From Pseudescherichia sp031979925 (GTDB lineage Bacteria; Pseudomonadota; Gammaproteobacteria; Enterobacterales; Enterobacteriaceae): a stretch of 64,000 nucleotides of DNA. Under the pieces are notes generated by a model. That model made no database searches. It was not told the DNA's origin and saw only the letters and a list, made by a program, of their open reading frames with translations. A program made the translations under genes and the position numbers. The stretch spans positions 1-64,000 of the forward strand of contig NZ_DALZFB010000007.1 of the NCBI RefSeq assembly GCF_031979925.1. Reading direction: 5' to 3'. Positions 36,005-45,186 of the stretch are shown here, piece by piece. Position 1 is the first letter of the stretch. Every line of letters starts with the position of its first letter.

Positions 36005-37069
36005 TTACAGGAAGGATTTAAACGGCAGGTCCGGCTCACAGGTAAAGCAGTCATCAAACCCGCGTGGAAAATGGTATTCCAGATTGTCCTTGTCCAGCGG
36101 CCAGGTGAACTTGCCCCCCGGCTGCCAGATAAAGGGCTTAAAGCCGTACTTCAGGCGATCTTTTTTCATCTCCCACAGGACGCGGATCTCCTGCGCATCG
36201 GCCTGGAAGTTTGACCAGATATCGTGATGGAAGGGGATCACTACTTTGGTGTTTAGCGCCTCCGCCATGCGCAGGATATCGGCGCTGGTCATCTTATCGG
36301 TAATGCCGCGCGGGTTCTCACCGTAGGATCCCAGCGCCACATCTATCTGATGCTCATTGCCGTGCTTCGCATAGTAGTTCGAGTAGTGGGAGTCGCCGCT
36401 GTGGTACAGGGAGCCGCCCGGTGTCTTAAATAGGTAGTTTACGGCGCGCAGATCCATCCCGTCCGGCAGCACGCCCGCGGCTTTTTGATCCGCTGGCAGG
36501 GTGATCAGCGCCGTGCGGTCGAAAGCGTCCAGGGCGTGGATCTCGATATCTTTCACCTTTACTACGTCACCCGGTTTCACCACGATGCAGCGCTCGCGCG
36601 GCACGCCCCAGCCGACCCACAGATCGACACAGGTCTGCGGCCCGATAAAGGGCACATCGCTGGCGCAGTTCTGCATCACGGCGGCGGCGACGTTAACGTC
36701 GATATGATCGTTATGATCGTGGGTGGCCAACACAGCGTCGATCTGACGGATAGCAAAAGGATCGAGCACAAACGGGGTGGTGCGCAGGTTGGGCTGCAGC
36801 TTCTTCACGCCCGCCATGCGTTGCATCTGGTGGCCGGCTTTCATCAGCGGGTTGCCATGGCTCTGCTTACCCGTGCCACACCAGAGATCGACGCAGACGT
36901 TGGTGCTTCCCTCCGATTTAAGCCAGATCCCGGTGCAGCCCAGCCACCACATGGCAAAAGTGCCGGGGGCCACGCGCTCCTGTTCAATCTCTTCATTCAG
37001 CCAGCTTCCCCACTCTGGAAAGGTACTCAGGATCCAGGATTCTCGGGTAATGGTCTCCACTTTACTCAT
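36005..37069 (-). CDS. ulaG: L-ascorbate-6-phosphate lactonase UlaG
   Basis: Opens the lactone ring of L-ascorbate-6-phosphate, the first cytoplasmic step of ascorbate fermentation. The 354-aa metallo-beta-lactamase-fold protein has the metal motif ATHDHNDHIDV, a following DSHYSNYY segment and FHHDIW. It is transcribed away from ulaA across the shared control region. Strong SD AAGGAG precedes the start. Confidence 0.97.
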   Translation of the reverse strand: MSKVETITRESWILSTFPEWGSWLNEEIEQERVAPGTFAMWWLGCTGIWLKSEGSTNVCVDLWCGTGKQSHGNPLMKAGHQMQRMAGVKKLQPNLRTTPFVLDPFAIRQIDAVLATHDHNDHIDVNVAAAVMQNCASDVPFIGPQTCVDLWVGWGVPRERCIVVKPGDVVKVKDIEIHALDAFDRTALITLPADQKAAGVLPDGMDLRAVNYLFKTPGGSLYHSGDSHYSNYYAKHGNEHQIDVALGSYGENPRGITDKMTSADILRMAEALNTKVVIPFHHDIWSNFQADAQEIRVLWEMKKDRLKYGFKPFIWQPGGKFTWPLDKDNLEYHFPRGFDDCFTCEPDLPFKSFL

Positions 37070-37422
37070 CGCGCTGCTCCTTACAGGTAGTCATTACAAA
37101 TCAATTTATGATTAGATTTGATTTATGCTGTCACCGTTTTATCAACAATGCAACGAGAAAATGTTCATCTTGAAAGGGGGTGAATCTCCTGAACAACCGG
37201 AAGTGACATGGTGAAAATACGCTATTTTTATGTAAACTATTAATATTTAAATAGTTAAATATTAAACATTTATATCCGCATGTAATGCAGGGAAATAAAT
37301 TGCGCGGCGTGTCACAAATAATCATTTCCAATCTTTTTGTGATTACTTTTGATGGGTAGAGTAGTGGGTACATCCCGTGCCGGGCCGCAACGATCCGGTG
37401 CATTCACTCTCTGGAGAGCGTT
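37070..37422. promoter_or_regulatory. Divergent ulaG-ulaA control region
   Basis: There is no gene in this 353-bp AT-rich gap. Two inverted repeats stand out: AAATCAA (37098-37104) with TTGATTT (37118-37124), near ulaG, and TCACAAA (37312-37318) with TTTGTGA (37336-37342), nearer ulaA. The second pair contains TGTGA half-sites as in CRP sites. In E. coli UlaR, CRP and IHF act here; which repeat binds which protein is inferred. Confidence 0.6.
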
Positions 37423-38820
37423 ATGGAGACCCTCTACACCCTCTTTACCGTGTTCTTTAACCAGGTCATGACCAACGCGCCGCTGCTGCTGGGCATTGTC
37501 ACCTGTCTGGGATATATCCTGCTGCGCAAAAGCGTGAGCGTTATCGTTAAGGGCACGATCAAAACGATCATCGGCTTTATGCTGCTACAGGCCGGATCCG
37601 GGATCCTCACCAGCACCTTCAAGCCGGTCGTGGCAAAGATGTCAGAGGTATATGGCATTAACGGCGCGATCTCTGATACCTACGCCTCAATGATGGCCAC
37701 CATCGACCGTATGGGGGAGGCCTACAGCTGGGTAGGCTATGCGGTGCTGCTGGCGCTGGCGTTAAACATTCTTTTCGTCCTGTTCCGGCGCGTTACCGGC
37801 ATTCGCACCATCATGCTTACTGGCCACATCATGTTTCAGCAGGCCGGGCTGATCGCGGTGTTCTTCTATATCCTCGGCTATCCGATGTGGACCACTATTA
37901 TCTGTACCGCCGTGCTGGTGTCGCTCTACTGGGGGATCACCTCCAACATGATGTTCAAGCCGACGCAGGAGGTGACCGACGGCTGCGGCTTCTCCATTGG
38001 TCACCAGCAGCAGTTTGCTTCCTGGATCGCGTATAAAGTTGCGCCCTGGCTCGGTAAAAAAGAGGAGAGCGTAGAAGATCTTAAGCTGCCGGGCTGGCTG
38101 AACATTTTCCATGACAACATTGTCTCGACGGCGATTGTCATGACCATTTTCTTCGGGGCGATCCTGCTCTCTTTCGGCATTGACGTAGTACAGGCGATGG
38201 CTGGGAAAACCCACTGGACTATCTACATCCTGCAAACGGGCTTCCAGTTCGCGGTGGCGATTTTCATCATCACCCAGGGTGTGCGTATGTTCGTGGCGGA
38301 ACTCTCTGAAGCCTTCAACGGTATCTCTCAGCGTCTTATTCCCGGTGCCGTGCTCGCCATCGACTGCGCAGCGATTTATAGCTTCGCGCCCAACGCGGTG
38401 GTGTGGGGCTTTATGTGGGGCACCATCGGCCAGCTCATTGCCGTTGGCATCCTCGTGGGTTGTGGCTCATCCATTCTGATCATCCCTGGCTTTATTCCCA
38501 TGTTCTTCTCCAACGCCACCATCGGCGTGTTTGCTAACCACTTTGGCGGCTGGCGCGCCGCGCTCAAGATCTGCCTGGTGATGGGGATGATTGAGATCTT
38601 TGGCTGCGTCTGGGCTATCAAGCTCACCGGCATGAGCGCCTGGATGGGGATGGCGGACTGGTCAATTCTGGCTCCGCCAATGATGCAGGGCATGACGCTG
38701 GGGCTGTGGTTTATGGGCGTCATCATCCTGATTGCGCTGGTCTATATGGTCTTCGCCGGACGCACGCTGCGTGCGGAAGAGGACGCGGAAAACGAGCTGG
38801 CAGAGCGTTCTGCCCAGTAA
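37423..38820 (+). CDS. ulaA: Ascorbate PTS permease EIIC UlaA
   Basis: This is the membrane transporter subunit of the L-ascorbate phosphotransferase system. The 465-aa protein has about eleven hydrophobic segments; it opens METLYTLFTVFFNQVMTNAPLLLGIVTCLGYILLRK and ends with a charged tail. It matches E. coli UlaA throughout. ulaB follows after 13 bp. Confidence 0.97.
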   Translation: METLYTLFTVFFNQVMTNAPLLLGIVTCLGYILLRKSVSVIVKGTIKTIIGFMLLQAGSGILTSTFKPVVAKMSEVYGINGAISDTYASMMATIDRMGEAYSWVGYAVLLALALNILFVLFRRVTGIRTIMLTGHIMFQQAGLIAVFFYILGYPMWTTIICTAVLVSLYWGITSNMMFKPTQEVTDGCGFSIGHQQQFASWIAYKVAPWLGKKEESVEDLKLPGWLNIFHDNIVSTAIVMTIFFGAILLSFGIDVVQAMAGKTHWTIYILQTGFQFAVAIFIITQGVRMFVAELSEAFNGISQRLIPGAVLAIDCAAIYSFAPNAVVWGFMWGTIGQLIAVGILVGCGSSILIIPGFIPMFFSNATIGVFANHFGGWRAALKICLVMGMIEIFGCVWAIKLTGMSAWMGMADWSILAPPMMQGMTLGLWFMGVIILIALVYMVFAGRTLRAEEDAENELAERSAQ

Positions 38821-38833
38821 AAGGAGTGAAGTT

Positions 38834-39145
38834 ATGACCGTACGTATTCTGGCAGTGTGTGGCTGCGGACAAGGCAGCTCAATGATTATGAAAATGAAGG
38901 TCGATCAGTTTCTCACCCAGCAGGGGATCGCCCATACCGTCAACAGCTGTGCCGTCGGCGAGTATAAGAGTGAGCTGAACGGCGCGGATATCATCATCGC
39001 CTCGACCCATGTCGCCAGCGAAATTACGGTGACGGGCAACAAGTACGTGGTGGGCGTGCGCAACATGCTCTCAGCAGCCGACTTTGGTCCGAAGCTGTTG
39101 GAGGTGATCCAGGCTCACTTTCCCCAGGATATAAAGCAAGGATAA
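38834..39145 (+). CDS. ulaB: Ascorbate PTS EIIB UlaB
   Basis: The 103-aa phosphocarrier has its phosphorylated cysteine in the N-terminal loop CGCGQGSS. The start at 38834 (MTVRILAVCG) agrees with E. coli and has SD AAGGAG; the frame reaching back to 38732 lies in ulaA. Confidence 0.95.
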   Translation: MTVRILAVCGCGQGSSMIMKMKVDQFLTQQGIAHTVNSCAVGEYKSELNGADIIIASTHVASEITVTGNKYVVGVRNMLSAADFGPKLLEVIQAHFPQDIKQG

Positions 39146-39148
39146 GCC

Positions 39149-39616
39149 ATGAAACTACGTGATTCGCTGGCGCAGAACCACACCATTCGCCTGCAGGCGG
39201 AGGCCGGGAGCTGGCAGGAGGCCGTGAAAATCGGCGTTGATCTGCTGGTGGACGCCGACGTGGTGGAGCCGCGCTACTACCAGGCCATTCTCGACGGCGT
39301 CGAAAAGTTTGGTCCCTATTTTGTGCTCGCGCCGGGACTGGCAATGCCCCATGGCCGCCCGGAGGAGGGCGTCAAAAAAACCGGTTTTGCGCTGGTGACG
39401 CTTAAGACGCCGCTGGCGTTCAACCATGACGATAACGATCCGGTCGATATCCTCATCACCCTGGCGGCAGTGGATGCCCACACTCATCAGGAGGTTGGCA
39501 TTATGCAGATCGTTAACCTGTTTGAGGATGAAGCCAACTTTGATCGCCTCCGCGCCTGCCGTAGTGAGCAGGAGGTTCTTGATTTAATTGATAACGCCAC
39601 TGCGGCGGCTGTTTAA
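39149..39616 (+). CDS. ulaC: Ascorbate PTS EIIA UlaC
   Basis: A 155-aa EIIA domain of the mannitol/fructose type. The phosphorylated histidine is in APGLAMPHGRPEEGV. It receives phosphate from HPr and passes it to UlaB. Only three bases separate it from ulaB. Confidence 0.95.
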   Translation: MKLRDSLAQNHTIRLQAEAGSWQEAVKIGVDLLVDADVVEPRYYQAILDGVEKFGPYFVLAPGLAMPHGRPEEGVKKTGFALVTLKTPLAFNHDDNDPVDILITLAAVDAHTHQEVGIMQIVNLFEDEANFDRLRACRSEQEVLDLIDNATAAAV

Positions 39617-39629
39617 AAGGAAGACGACG

Positions 39630-40280
39630 ATGTCATTACCAATGTTACAGGTTGCGCTGGATAACCAGACCCTTGCCGACGCCTATGCTACCACGCGGCT
39701 GATTGCCGAAGAGGTGGACATTATTGAAGTAGGCACCATCCTCTGCGTGGGGGAAGGGGTGCGTACGGTGCGCGATCTTAAGGCGCTCTATCCGCATAAA
39801 ATCGTGCTGGCCGACGCTAAAATTGCCGATGCCGGGAAGATCCTCTCGCGCATGTGCTTTGAGGCCAATGCCGACTGGGTCACGGTAATCTGCTGCGCAG
39901 ATATCAACACCGCCAAAGGCGCGCTCGACGTCGCCCATGAGTTTAACGGCGATGTGCAAATCGAGCTGACCGGCTTCTGGACGTGGGAGCAGGCGCAGGC
40001 GTGGCGGGAAGCGGGCATTCAGCAGGTGGTCTATCACCGCAGCCGCGATGCCCAGGCGGCGGGCGTTGCCTGGGGCGAGGCGGACATCAGCGCTATCAAA
40101 CGCCTGACGGAGATGGGTTTTAAGGTCACCGTTACTGGCGGTCTGGCGCTGGAGGATCTGCCGCTGTTTAAAGGCATTCCGATCCATGTGTTTATCGCCG
40201 GGCGCAGCATCCGCGACGCCGCCGATCCGGTGCAGGCCGCGCGGCAGTTTAAACGTTCAATCGCCCAGCTGTGGAGTTAA
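39630..40280 (+). CDS. ulaD: 3-keto-L-gulonate-6-phosphate decarboxylase UlaD
   Basis: Decarboxylates 3-keto-L-gulonate-6-phosphate to L-xylulose-5-phosphate. The 216-aa TIM barrel of the OMP-decarboxylase family has the DAKIADAGKI metal/catalytic motif, EVGTILCVGEG and the phosphate-binding VTGGLALEDLP and FIAGRSI. The start at 39630 (MSLPMLQVALD) has SD AAGGAAG; the upstream frame start at 39588 lies within ulaC. Confidence 0.95.
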   Translation: MSLPMLQVALDNQTLADAYATTRLIAEEVDIIEVGTILCVGEGVRTVRDLKALYPHKIVLADAKIADAGKILSRMCFEANADWVTVICCADINTAKGALDVAHEFNGDVQIELTGFWTWEQAQAWREAGIQQVVYHRSRDAQAAGVAWGEADISAIKRLTEMGFKVTVTGGLALEDLPLFKGIPIHVFIAGRSIRDAADPVQAARQFKRSIAQLWS

Positions 40281-40289
40281 GGAGCGGCT

Positions 40290-41156
40290 ATGCTGTCGAA
40301 AACTGTGCCGCTTGGCATCTATGAAAAAGCGCTCCCCGCCGGGGAGTGCTGGTATGAGCGTCTTGCTCTGGCGAAAACGCTGGGCTTCGACTTTGTTGAG
40401 ATGTCGATCGACGAAACCGACGCCCGGCTGGCACGGCTTAGCTGGAGCCAGGAGCAGCGTCTGGCGCTGGTAAAGGCGGTTGCCGAAACCGGGGTGCGGG
40501 TCCCCTCGATGTGCCTGAGCGCCCATCGTCGCTTTCCGCTGGGCAGTGAAGGTGACGTGGCGCGCGCCGAGGGACTGGAGATCATGCGCCGCGCTATTCA
40601 GCTGGCGCAGGACGTCGGCATCCGCGTGATCCAGCTGGCTGGCTATGACGTCTACTATCAACAGGCCAACGACGAGACGCGCCGCCGTTTCCGTGACGGG
40701 CTGAAGGCGAGCGTGGAGATGGCCAGCCGTGCGCAGGTGACGCTGGCGATGGAGATTATGGACTATCCGCTGATGAACTCCATCAGCAAAGCCCTCGGCT
40801 ATACCCACTACCTGAACAATCCGTGGTTTCAGCTCTACCCGGATATTGGCAACCTCTCGGCGTGGGACAACGACGTGCAGATGGAGCTGCGGGCAGGCAG
40901 TGGACATATCGTGGCGGTGCACGTGAAGGATACTCGTCCCGGCGTATTCAAAAACGTTCCTTTTGGCACCGGCGTCGTGGACTTCGAACGCTGCTTCCGC
41001 ACGCTGAAAGAGAGTGGCTACTGCGGGCCTTATCTGATCGAGATGTGGAGCGAGACGGCGGCCGATCCGCTGCAGGAGGTGGCGAAGGCGCGGGCGTGGG
41101 TATGCGAGCGCATGGCACGGGCCGGACTATTGGAGGATACCCATGCAGCAGCTTAA
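40290..41156 (+). CDS. ulaE: L-xylulose-5-phosphate 3-epimerase UlaE
   Basis: Converts L-xylulose-5-phosphate to L-ribulose-5-phosphate. The 288-aa TIM-barrel isomerase has FVEMSIDETDARL, IQLAGYDVYY, MEIMDYPLM, YPDIGNLSAW and HVKDTRPG motifs. It is four residues longer than recalled for E. coli. It overlaps ulaF by 14 bp. Confidence 0.95.
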   Translation: MLSKTVPLGIYEKALPAGECWYERLALAKTLGFDFVEMSIDETDARLARLSWSQEQRLALVKAVAETGVRVPSMCLSAHRRFPLGSEGDVARAEGLEIMRRAIQLAQDVGIRVIQLAGYDVYYQQANDETRRRFRDGLKASVEMASRAQVTLAMEIMDYPLMNSISKALGYTHYLNNPWFQLYPDIGNLSAWDNDVQMELRAGSGHIVAVHVKDTRPGVFKNVPFGTGVVDFERCFRTLKESGYCGPYLIEMWSETAADPLQEVAKARAWVCERMARAGLLEDTHAAA

Positions 41157-41829
41157 ACAGCAGGTCTTTGCGGCCAATCTGGATCTGCCGCGCTACGGCC
41201 TGGTGACCTTTACCTGGGGCAACGTCAGCGCCATCGACAGGGCGCGTGGGCTGGTAGCCATCAAGCCCAGCGGCGTGGCCTATGAAACGATGACGGTGGA
41301 TGACATCGTTGTGGTAGATATAGAGGGGAACGTGGTAGAGGGGAGACTGCGGCCCTCTTCCGATACCGCCACCCATCTGGCGCTCTATCGCCGCTATCCC
41401 TCCCTCGGCGGCGTGGTGCATACCCACTCAACGCACGCCACTGCCTGGGCGCAGGCCGGGCTGGCGATCCCTGCGCTGGGCACAACCCATGCAGACTACT
41501 TTCTCGGCGATATACCCTGCACGCGGGCGCTAACCGAGGAGGAGGTGCAGGGTGAGTATGAGCTAAACACCGGCAGAGTCATCATTGAAACACTGAAGGA
41601 GGGCGATCCGCTGCATACTCCGGGCATGATGGTTTATCAGCACGGGCCCTTTGCCTGGGGCAAGAATGCGCATGACGCGGTACACAATGCGGTGGTGATG
41701 GAGGAGGTGGCGCGGATGGCGTGGATCGCGCGCGGCATCAACCCCGGCCTGAAACCCATCGATGACTATCTGATGGACAAACACTTTATGCGCAAGCATG
41801 GCTCCCACGCCTACTACGGTCAGAAGTAA
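41143..41829 (+). CDS. ulaF: L-ribulose-5-phosphate 4-epimerase UlaF
   Basis: Produces D-xylulose-5-phosphate, feeding the pentose phosphate route. The 228-aa class II aldolase-like protein has GNVSAIDR, KPSGVAYE, the zinc histidines in GVVHTHSTHATAWAQ and a third in MVYQHGPFAWG. It ends four bases before the stop of the convergent MFS gene, with no terminator hairpin between them. Confidence 0.95.
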   Translation: MQQLKQQVFAANLDLPRYGLVTFTWGNVSAIDRARGLVAIKPSGVAYETMTVDDIVVVDIEGNVVEGRLRPSSDTATHLALYRRYPSLGGVVHTHSTHATAWAQAGLAIPALGTTHADYFLGDIPCTRALTEEEVQGEYELNTGRVIIETLKEGDPLHTPGMMVYQHGPFAWGKNAHDAVHNAVVMEEVARMAWIARGINPGLKPIDDYLMDKHFMRKHGSHAYYGQK

Positions 41830-41833
41830 GCGC

Positions 41834-43087
41834 TTAACGCTGCTGGTATGCCGCAGGGGTTAGCCGCATACCCAGCAGCGTAATCACGCAGATAACTGCC
41901 CCAGCATAGAAGGTCGAGGCAGCGCCCAGCGTCTCCCACAGAATGCCTGCGCCGGTGCTGGCCAGCAGCATCGCGATGCCGCTAATCAGGTTGAACATGC
42001 CAAAGGCGGTTCCGCGCAGCTCCGGCGGGGCGGTGTGGGCGATCATGGCGGCCAGCAGGCCCTGGGTCATGCCCATATGGATCCCCCACAGGCCGACGCC
42101 GAGCAGCAGCGTGCTCCAGTGCTGGCTGAGCGCCAGAGCGATGTCTGCGGCGATCAGCACCAGCAGTCCGGCTTGTAACAGGCCGCTATGGCTCATGCGG
42201 TCAGAGAGCTTGCCAAACGGATAGGCCGTCACGCTGTAGACCAGGTTCATGGCGACCATCACCAGCGGGATGGCGAAAAGCGGGATCCCCATCTGGTTGG
42301 CGCGCAGGACAAGAAACGCTTCGCTAAAGCGGGCCAGGGTAAAGATGGCCCCTAAGCCTACTACCCACCAGTAGGCAGCGCTGAGCTTCTTTAGGCTCTC
42401 CCGGCGCAGCGGGTTAGTCCGTTTATGGGCTACAGGGTTTTTCGGCTCGCGCAAACCAAACCAGAGCAGGGCGATAGACATGACGCCCGGAATGACCGCC
42501 ACCCAGAAGATAGCCTGAAAGTCGTTGTGCCAGAGAAACATCAGCGCTACCGCCAGCAGCGGCCCGAGAAAGGCGCCAACGGTATCCAGCGACTGGCGTA
42601 GGCCATAAGCCGCGCCACGGATCTCTGGCGGTGTGACGTCGGCCACCAGCGCATCTCGCGGTGCGCCGCGAATGCCTTTGCCGACGCGGTCGATCATGCG
42701 CGCAGTCAGTACCAGGCCTGAGGAGCCGGCAAGGGCGAAGAGCGGCTTGCTTAATGCACCAAGGCCATAGCCGAGCATGGCCAGCCCCTTGCGTTTACCC
42801 AGGTAGTCGCTGAGCACGCCGGAGAAGACTTTGATAATCAGCGCTGTGGCTTCGGCCAGACCCTCAATGATGCCAATAATAATCACGCTGGCACCAAGGG
42901 TGGTCGCCATAAACAGCGGCAGCAGGCTGTGGATCATCTCTGATGAGACATCCATAAGCAGGCTAACGCCGCCGAGAACCCAGACGCCTTGCGGAATACG
43001 ACTCAGCGTCGTGGAGCGTTGTTCGGTGTTAGTACTTTGCAGCGTGTGCCTCACTCTCTTGCGTTGGGGGCTGGCCAGCTTCACCAT
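41834..43087 (-). CDS. MFS transporter of unknown substrate
   Basis: The 417-aa protein has about twelve membrane segments and the MFS motif DYLGKRKGLAMLGYGLGAL between helices 2 and 3. Its start RIPQGVWVLGGVSLLMDVSSEMIHSLLPLF is typical of a widespread drug/metabolite MFS group. The first 30 residues (to TTLSR) read over the 3' end of yjfY and show no family features. The ATG at 43087 has no clear SD; a GTG at 43054 is an alternative. It is not present between ulaF and yjfY in E. coli K-12 as I recall it. Confidence 0.85.
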   Translation of the reverse strand: MVKLASPQRKRVRHTLQSTNTEQRSTTLSRIPQGVWVLGGVSLLMDVSSEMIHSLLPLFMATTLGASVIIIGIIEGLAEATALIIKVFSGVLSDYLGKRKGLAMLGYGLGALSKPLFALAGSSGLVLTARMIDRVGKGIRGAPRDALVADVTPPEIRGAAYGLRQSLDTVGAFLGPLLAVALMFLWHNDFQAIFWVAVIPGVMSIALLWFGLREPKNPVAHKRTNPLRRESLKKLSAAYWWVVGLGAIFTLARFSEAFLVLRANQMGIPLFAIPLVMVAMNLVYSVTAYPFGKLSDRMSHSGLLQAGLLVLIAADIALALSQHWSTLLLGVGLWGIHMGMTQGLLAAMIAHTAPPELRGTAFGMFNLISGIAMLLASTGAGILWETLGAASTFYAGAVICVITLLGMRLTPAAYQQR

Positions 43088-43235
43088 CAGCGGCGTGATT
43101 GTGGTTTATATATACTACGCCTAAGCTCATCACGTCATCCATATTGCGTTCCGGATGCGGATCGACATGAATAGCCGCCGTTGCGCTGGTGCTCAGCAAC
43201 AACGCCGCAAGTAGTGGAATAGCGAACTTTTTCAT
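43029..43235 (-). CDS. yjfY: YjfY, DUF1471 protein, apparently 3'-truncated
   Basis: The 68-aa protein has a signal peptide (MKKFAIPLLAALLLSTSATAA) and the first half of a DUF1471 domain (NMDDVMSLGVVYINHN). It stops after EAHAAKY, where E. coli YjfY continues for about 20 more residues (YYHVILMREPG onward), so the last strands of the fold are missing. The missing part is replaced by the 5' end of the MFS gene, with which it overlaps by 59 bp. An ATG one codon upstream (43238) is equally possible. It is probably non-functional or degenerate. Confidence 0.72.
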   Translation of the reverse strand: MKKFAIPLLAALLLSTSATAAIHVDPHPERNMDDVMSLGVVYINHNHAADGEAGQPPTQESEAHAAKY

Positions 43236-43238
43236 CAT

Positions 43239-43591
43239 ATTACACCCCAGCTCACTCATCAACAGCTTCTGATGCGCGATCGTAGAGGAGCCGCTCCTCA
43301 CTCGCGTTCGGGCTTATATAAATTGTACTCACTGGCGGGAAAACTCACCGCGAGCGTTTCTGCTGCAGTTGTGCAAAAATTTACCGCAATGCTGATTGAG
43401 CAAGCTTAGCCCTGCCAAAACAGCGCACTTCACGCTTTGTGCGAATTATTTGTGCAATCACCTTGAGTTCGTCTGGCTTCGCAAGTATGATTACGCGTCA
43501 ATTTTTCAGCCGCCTTTCAAACACGTTCCTTGCTTCCATGGGCCGCGGCTGACCCTGACAGGAGGCTGAATAATCCGTAAGGAGCAATTCG
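43239..43591. promoter_or_regulatory. yjfY-rpsF divergent region with rpsF promoter and S6:S18-type leader
   Basis: There is no gene here. The best promoter reads toward rpsF: TTGAGT (43463-43468), 17 bp, TATGAT (43486-43491). The leader from about 43505 to 43590 holds GGGCCGCGGCTGACC and a second GC-rich arm before the SD AAGGAG. In E. coli the rpsF leader is bound by the S6:S18 complex; I infer the same here from similarity of position and sequence. Nothing else is recognised in 43300-43460. Confidence 0.6.
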
Positions 43592-43987
43592 ATGCGTCAT
43601 TACGAAATCGTTTTTATGGTCCATCCTGACCAGAGCGAACAGGTTCCGGGCATGATCGAGCGTTACACTGGTGCTATCACTGCAGCAGAAGGCACGATCC
43701 ACCGTCTGGAAGACTGGGGCCGCCGTCAGCTGGCTTATCCGATCAACAAACTGCACAAAGCACACTACGTTCTGCTGAACGTTGAAGCGCCGCAGGAAGC
43801 GATCGATGAGCTGGAAACTAACTTCCGCTTCAACGATGCCGTTATCCGCAGCATGGTTATGCGTACCAAAAACGCTGTTACTGAAGCATCTCCGATGGTT
43901 AAAGCGAAAGACGAGCGCCGTGAGCGTCGCGATGATTTCGCTAACGAAACCGCAGATGCTGAAGATGCTGGGGATTCTGAAGAGTAA
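43592..43987 (+). CDS. rpsF: 30S ribosomal protein S6
   Basis: A 131-aa protein of the small-subunit platform that binds with S18. It opens MRHYEIVFMVHPDQSEQVPGMIERY and ends in the acidic tail (AEDAGDSEE) that RimK extends with glutamates in E. coli. SD AAGGAG lies upstream. It is first gene of the rpsF-priB-rpsR-rplI operon. Confidence 0.98.
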   Translation: MRHYEIVFMVHPDQSEQVPGMIERYTGAITAAEGTIHRLEDWGRRQLAYPINKLHKAHYVLLNVEAPQEAIDELETNFRFNDAVIRSMVMRTKNAVTEASPMVKAKDERRERRDDFANETADAEDAGDSEE

Positions 43988-43993
43988 TTTCTG

Positions 43994-44540
<547 letters not shown>

Positions 44541-44581
44541 TCGGGCACGGTCCATTAATACGACTTTGAGAGGATAAGGTA

Positions 44582-45031
44582 ATGCAAGTTATTCTGCTTG
44601 ATAAAGTAGCAAACCTCGGTAGCCTGGGCGACCAGGTTAACGTTAAAGCGGGCTACGCTCGTAACTTCCTGGTACCGCAGGGCAAAGCTGTTCCTGCTAC
44701 CAAGAAAAACGTTGAATTCTTCGAAGCACGCCGTGCTGAACTGGAAGCTAAACTGGCTGACGTTCAGAACGCTGCTGAAGCTCGCGCTGAGAAAATCAAC
44801 GCACTGGGCACCGTTACCATCGCGTCTAAAGCAGGCGACGAAGGTAAACTGTTCGGTTCCATCGGTACTCGCGACATCGCTGACGCTGTAACTGCAGCTG
44901 GCGTTGACGTGGCTAAGAGCGAAGTTCGTCTGCCGAACGGCGTTCTGCGTACCACTGGTGAGCACGAAGTGGACTTCCAGGTTCACAGCGAAGTGTTTGC
45001 TAAAGTTATCATCAACGTGGTTGCTGAGTAA
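44582..45031 (+). CDS. rplI: 50S ribosomal protein L9
   Basis: The 149-aa protein has an N-terminal rRNA-binding domain (MQVILLDKVANLGSLGDQVNVKAGYARNFLVP), a long connecting helix (about 41-74) and a C-terminal domain. It is the last gene of the operon and ends before the terminator at 45060. Confidence 0.98.
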   Translation: MQVILLDKVANLGSLGDQVNVKAGYARNFLVPQGKAVPATKKNVEFFEARRAELEAKLADVQNAAEARAEKINALGTVTIASKAGDEGKLFGSIGTRDIADAVTAAGVDVAKSEVRLPNGVLRTTGEHEVDFQVHSEVFAKVIINVVAE

Positions 45032-45059
45032 TCTGCGACTCTCGTTTGAGATAACACCG

Positions 45060-45090
45060 AAACGCCTGCCTCGTGCAGGCGTTTTGCTTT
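45060..45090 (+). terminator. Rho-independent terminator after rplI
   Basis: AACGCCTGC (45061-45069) pairs with GCAGGCGTT (45075-45083), followed by TTGCTTTTT. It ends the S6-L9 operon before the DMT gene. Confidence 0.92.
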
Positions 45091-45186
45091 TTGCGACCCC
45101 GTCGACACTCCCAACGGTGTTGGGTATCAATTCCTCACGCCTTCCCCGATAATAAATTAAAACACGATTTTAATTTTGGTGAGGAA

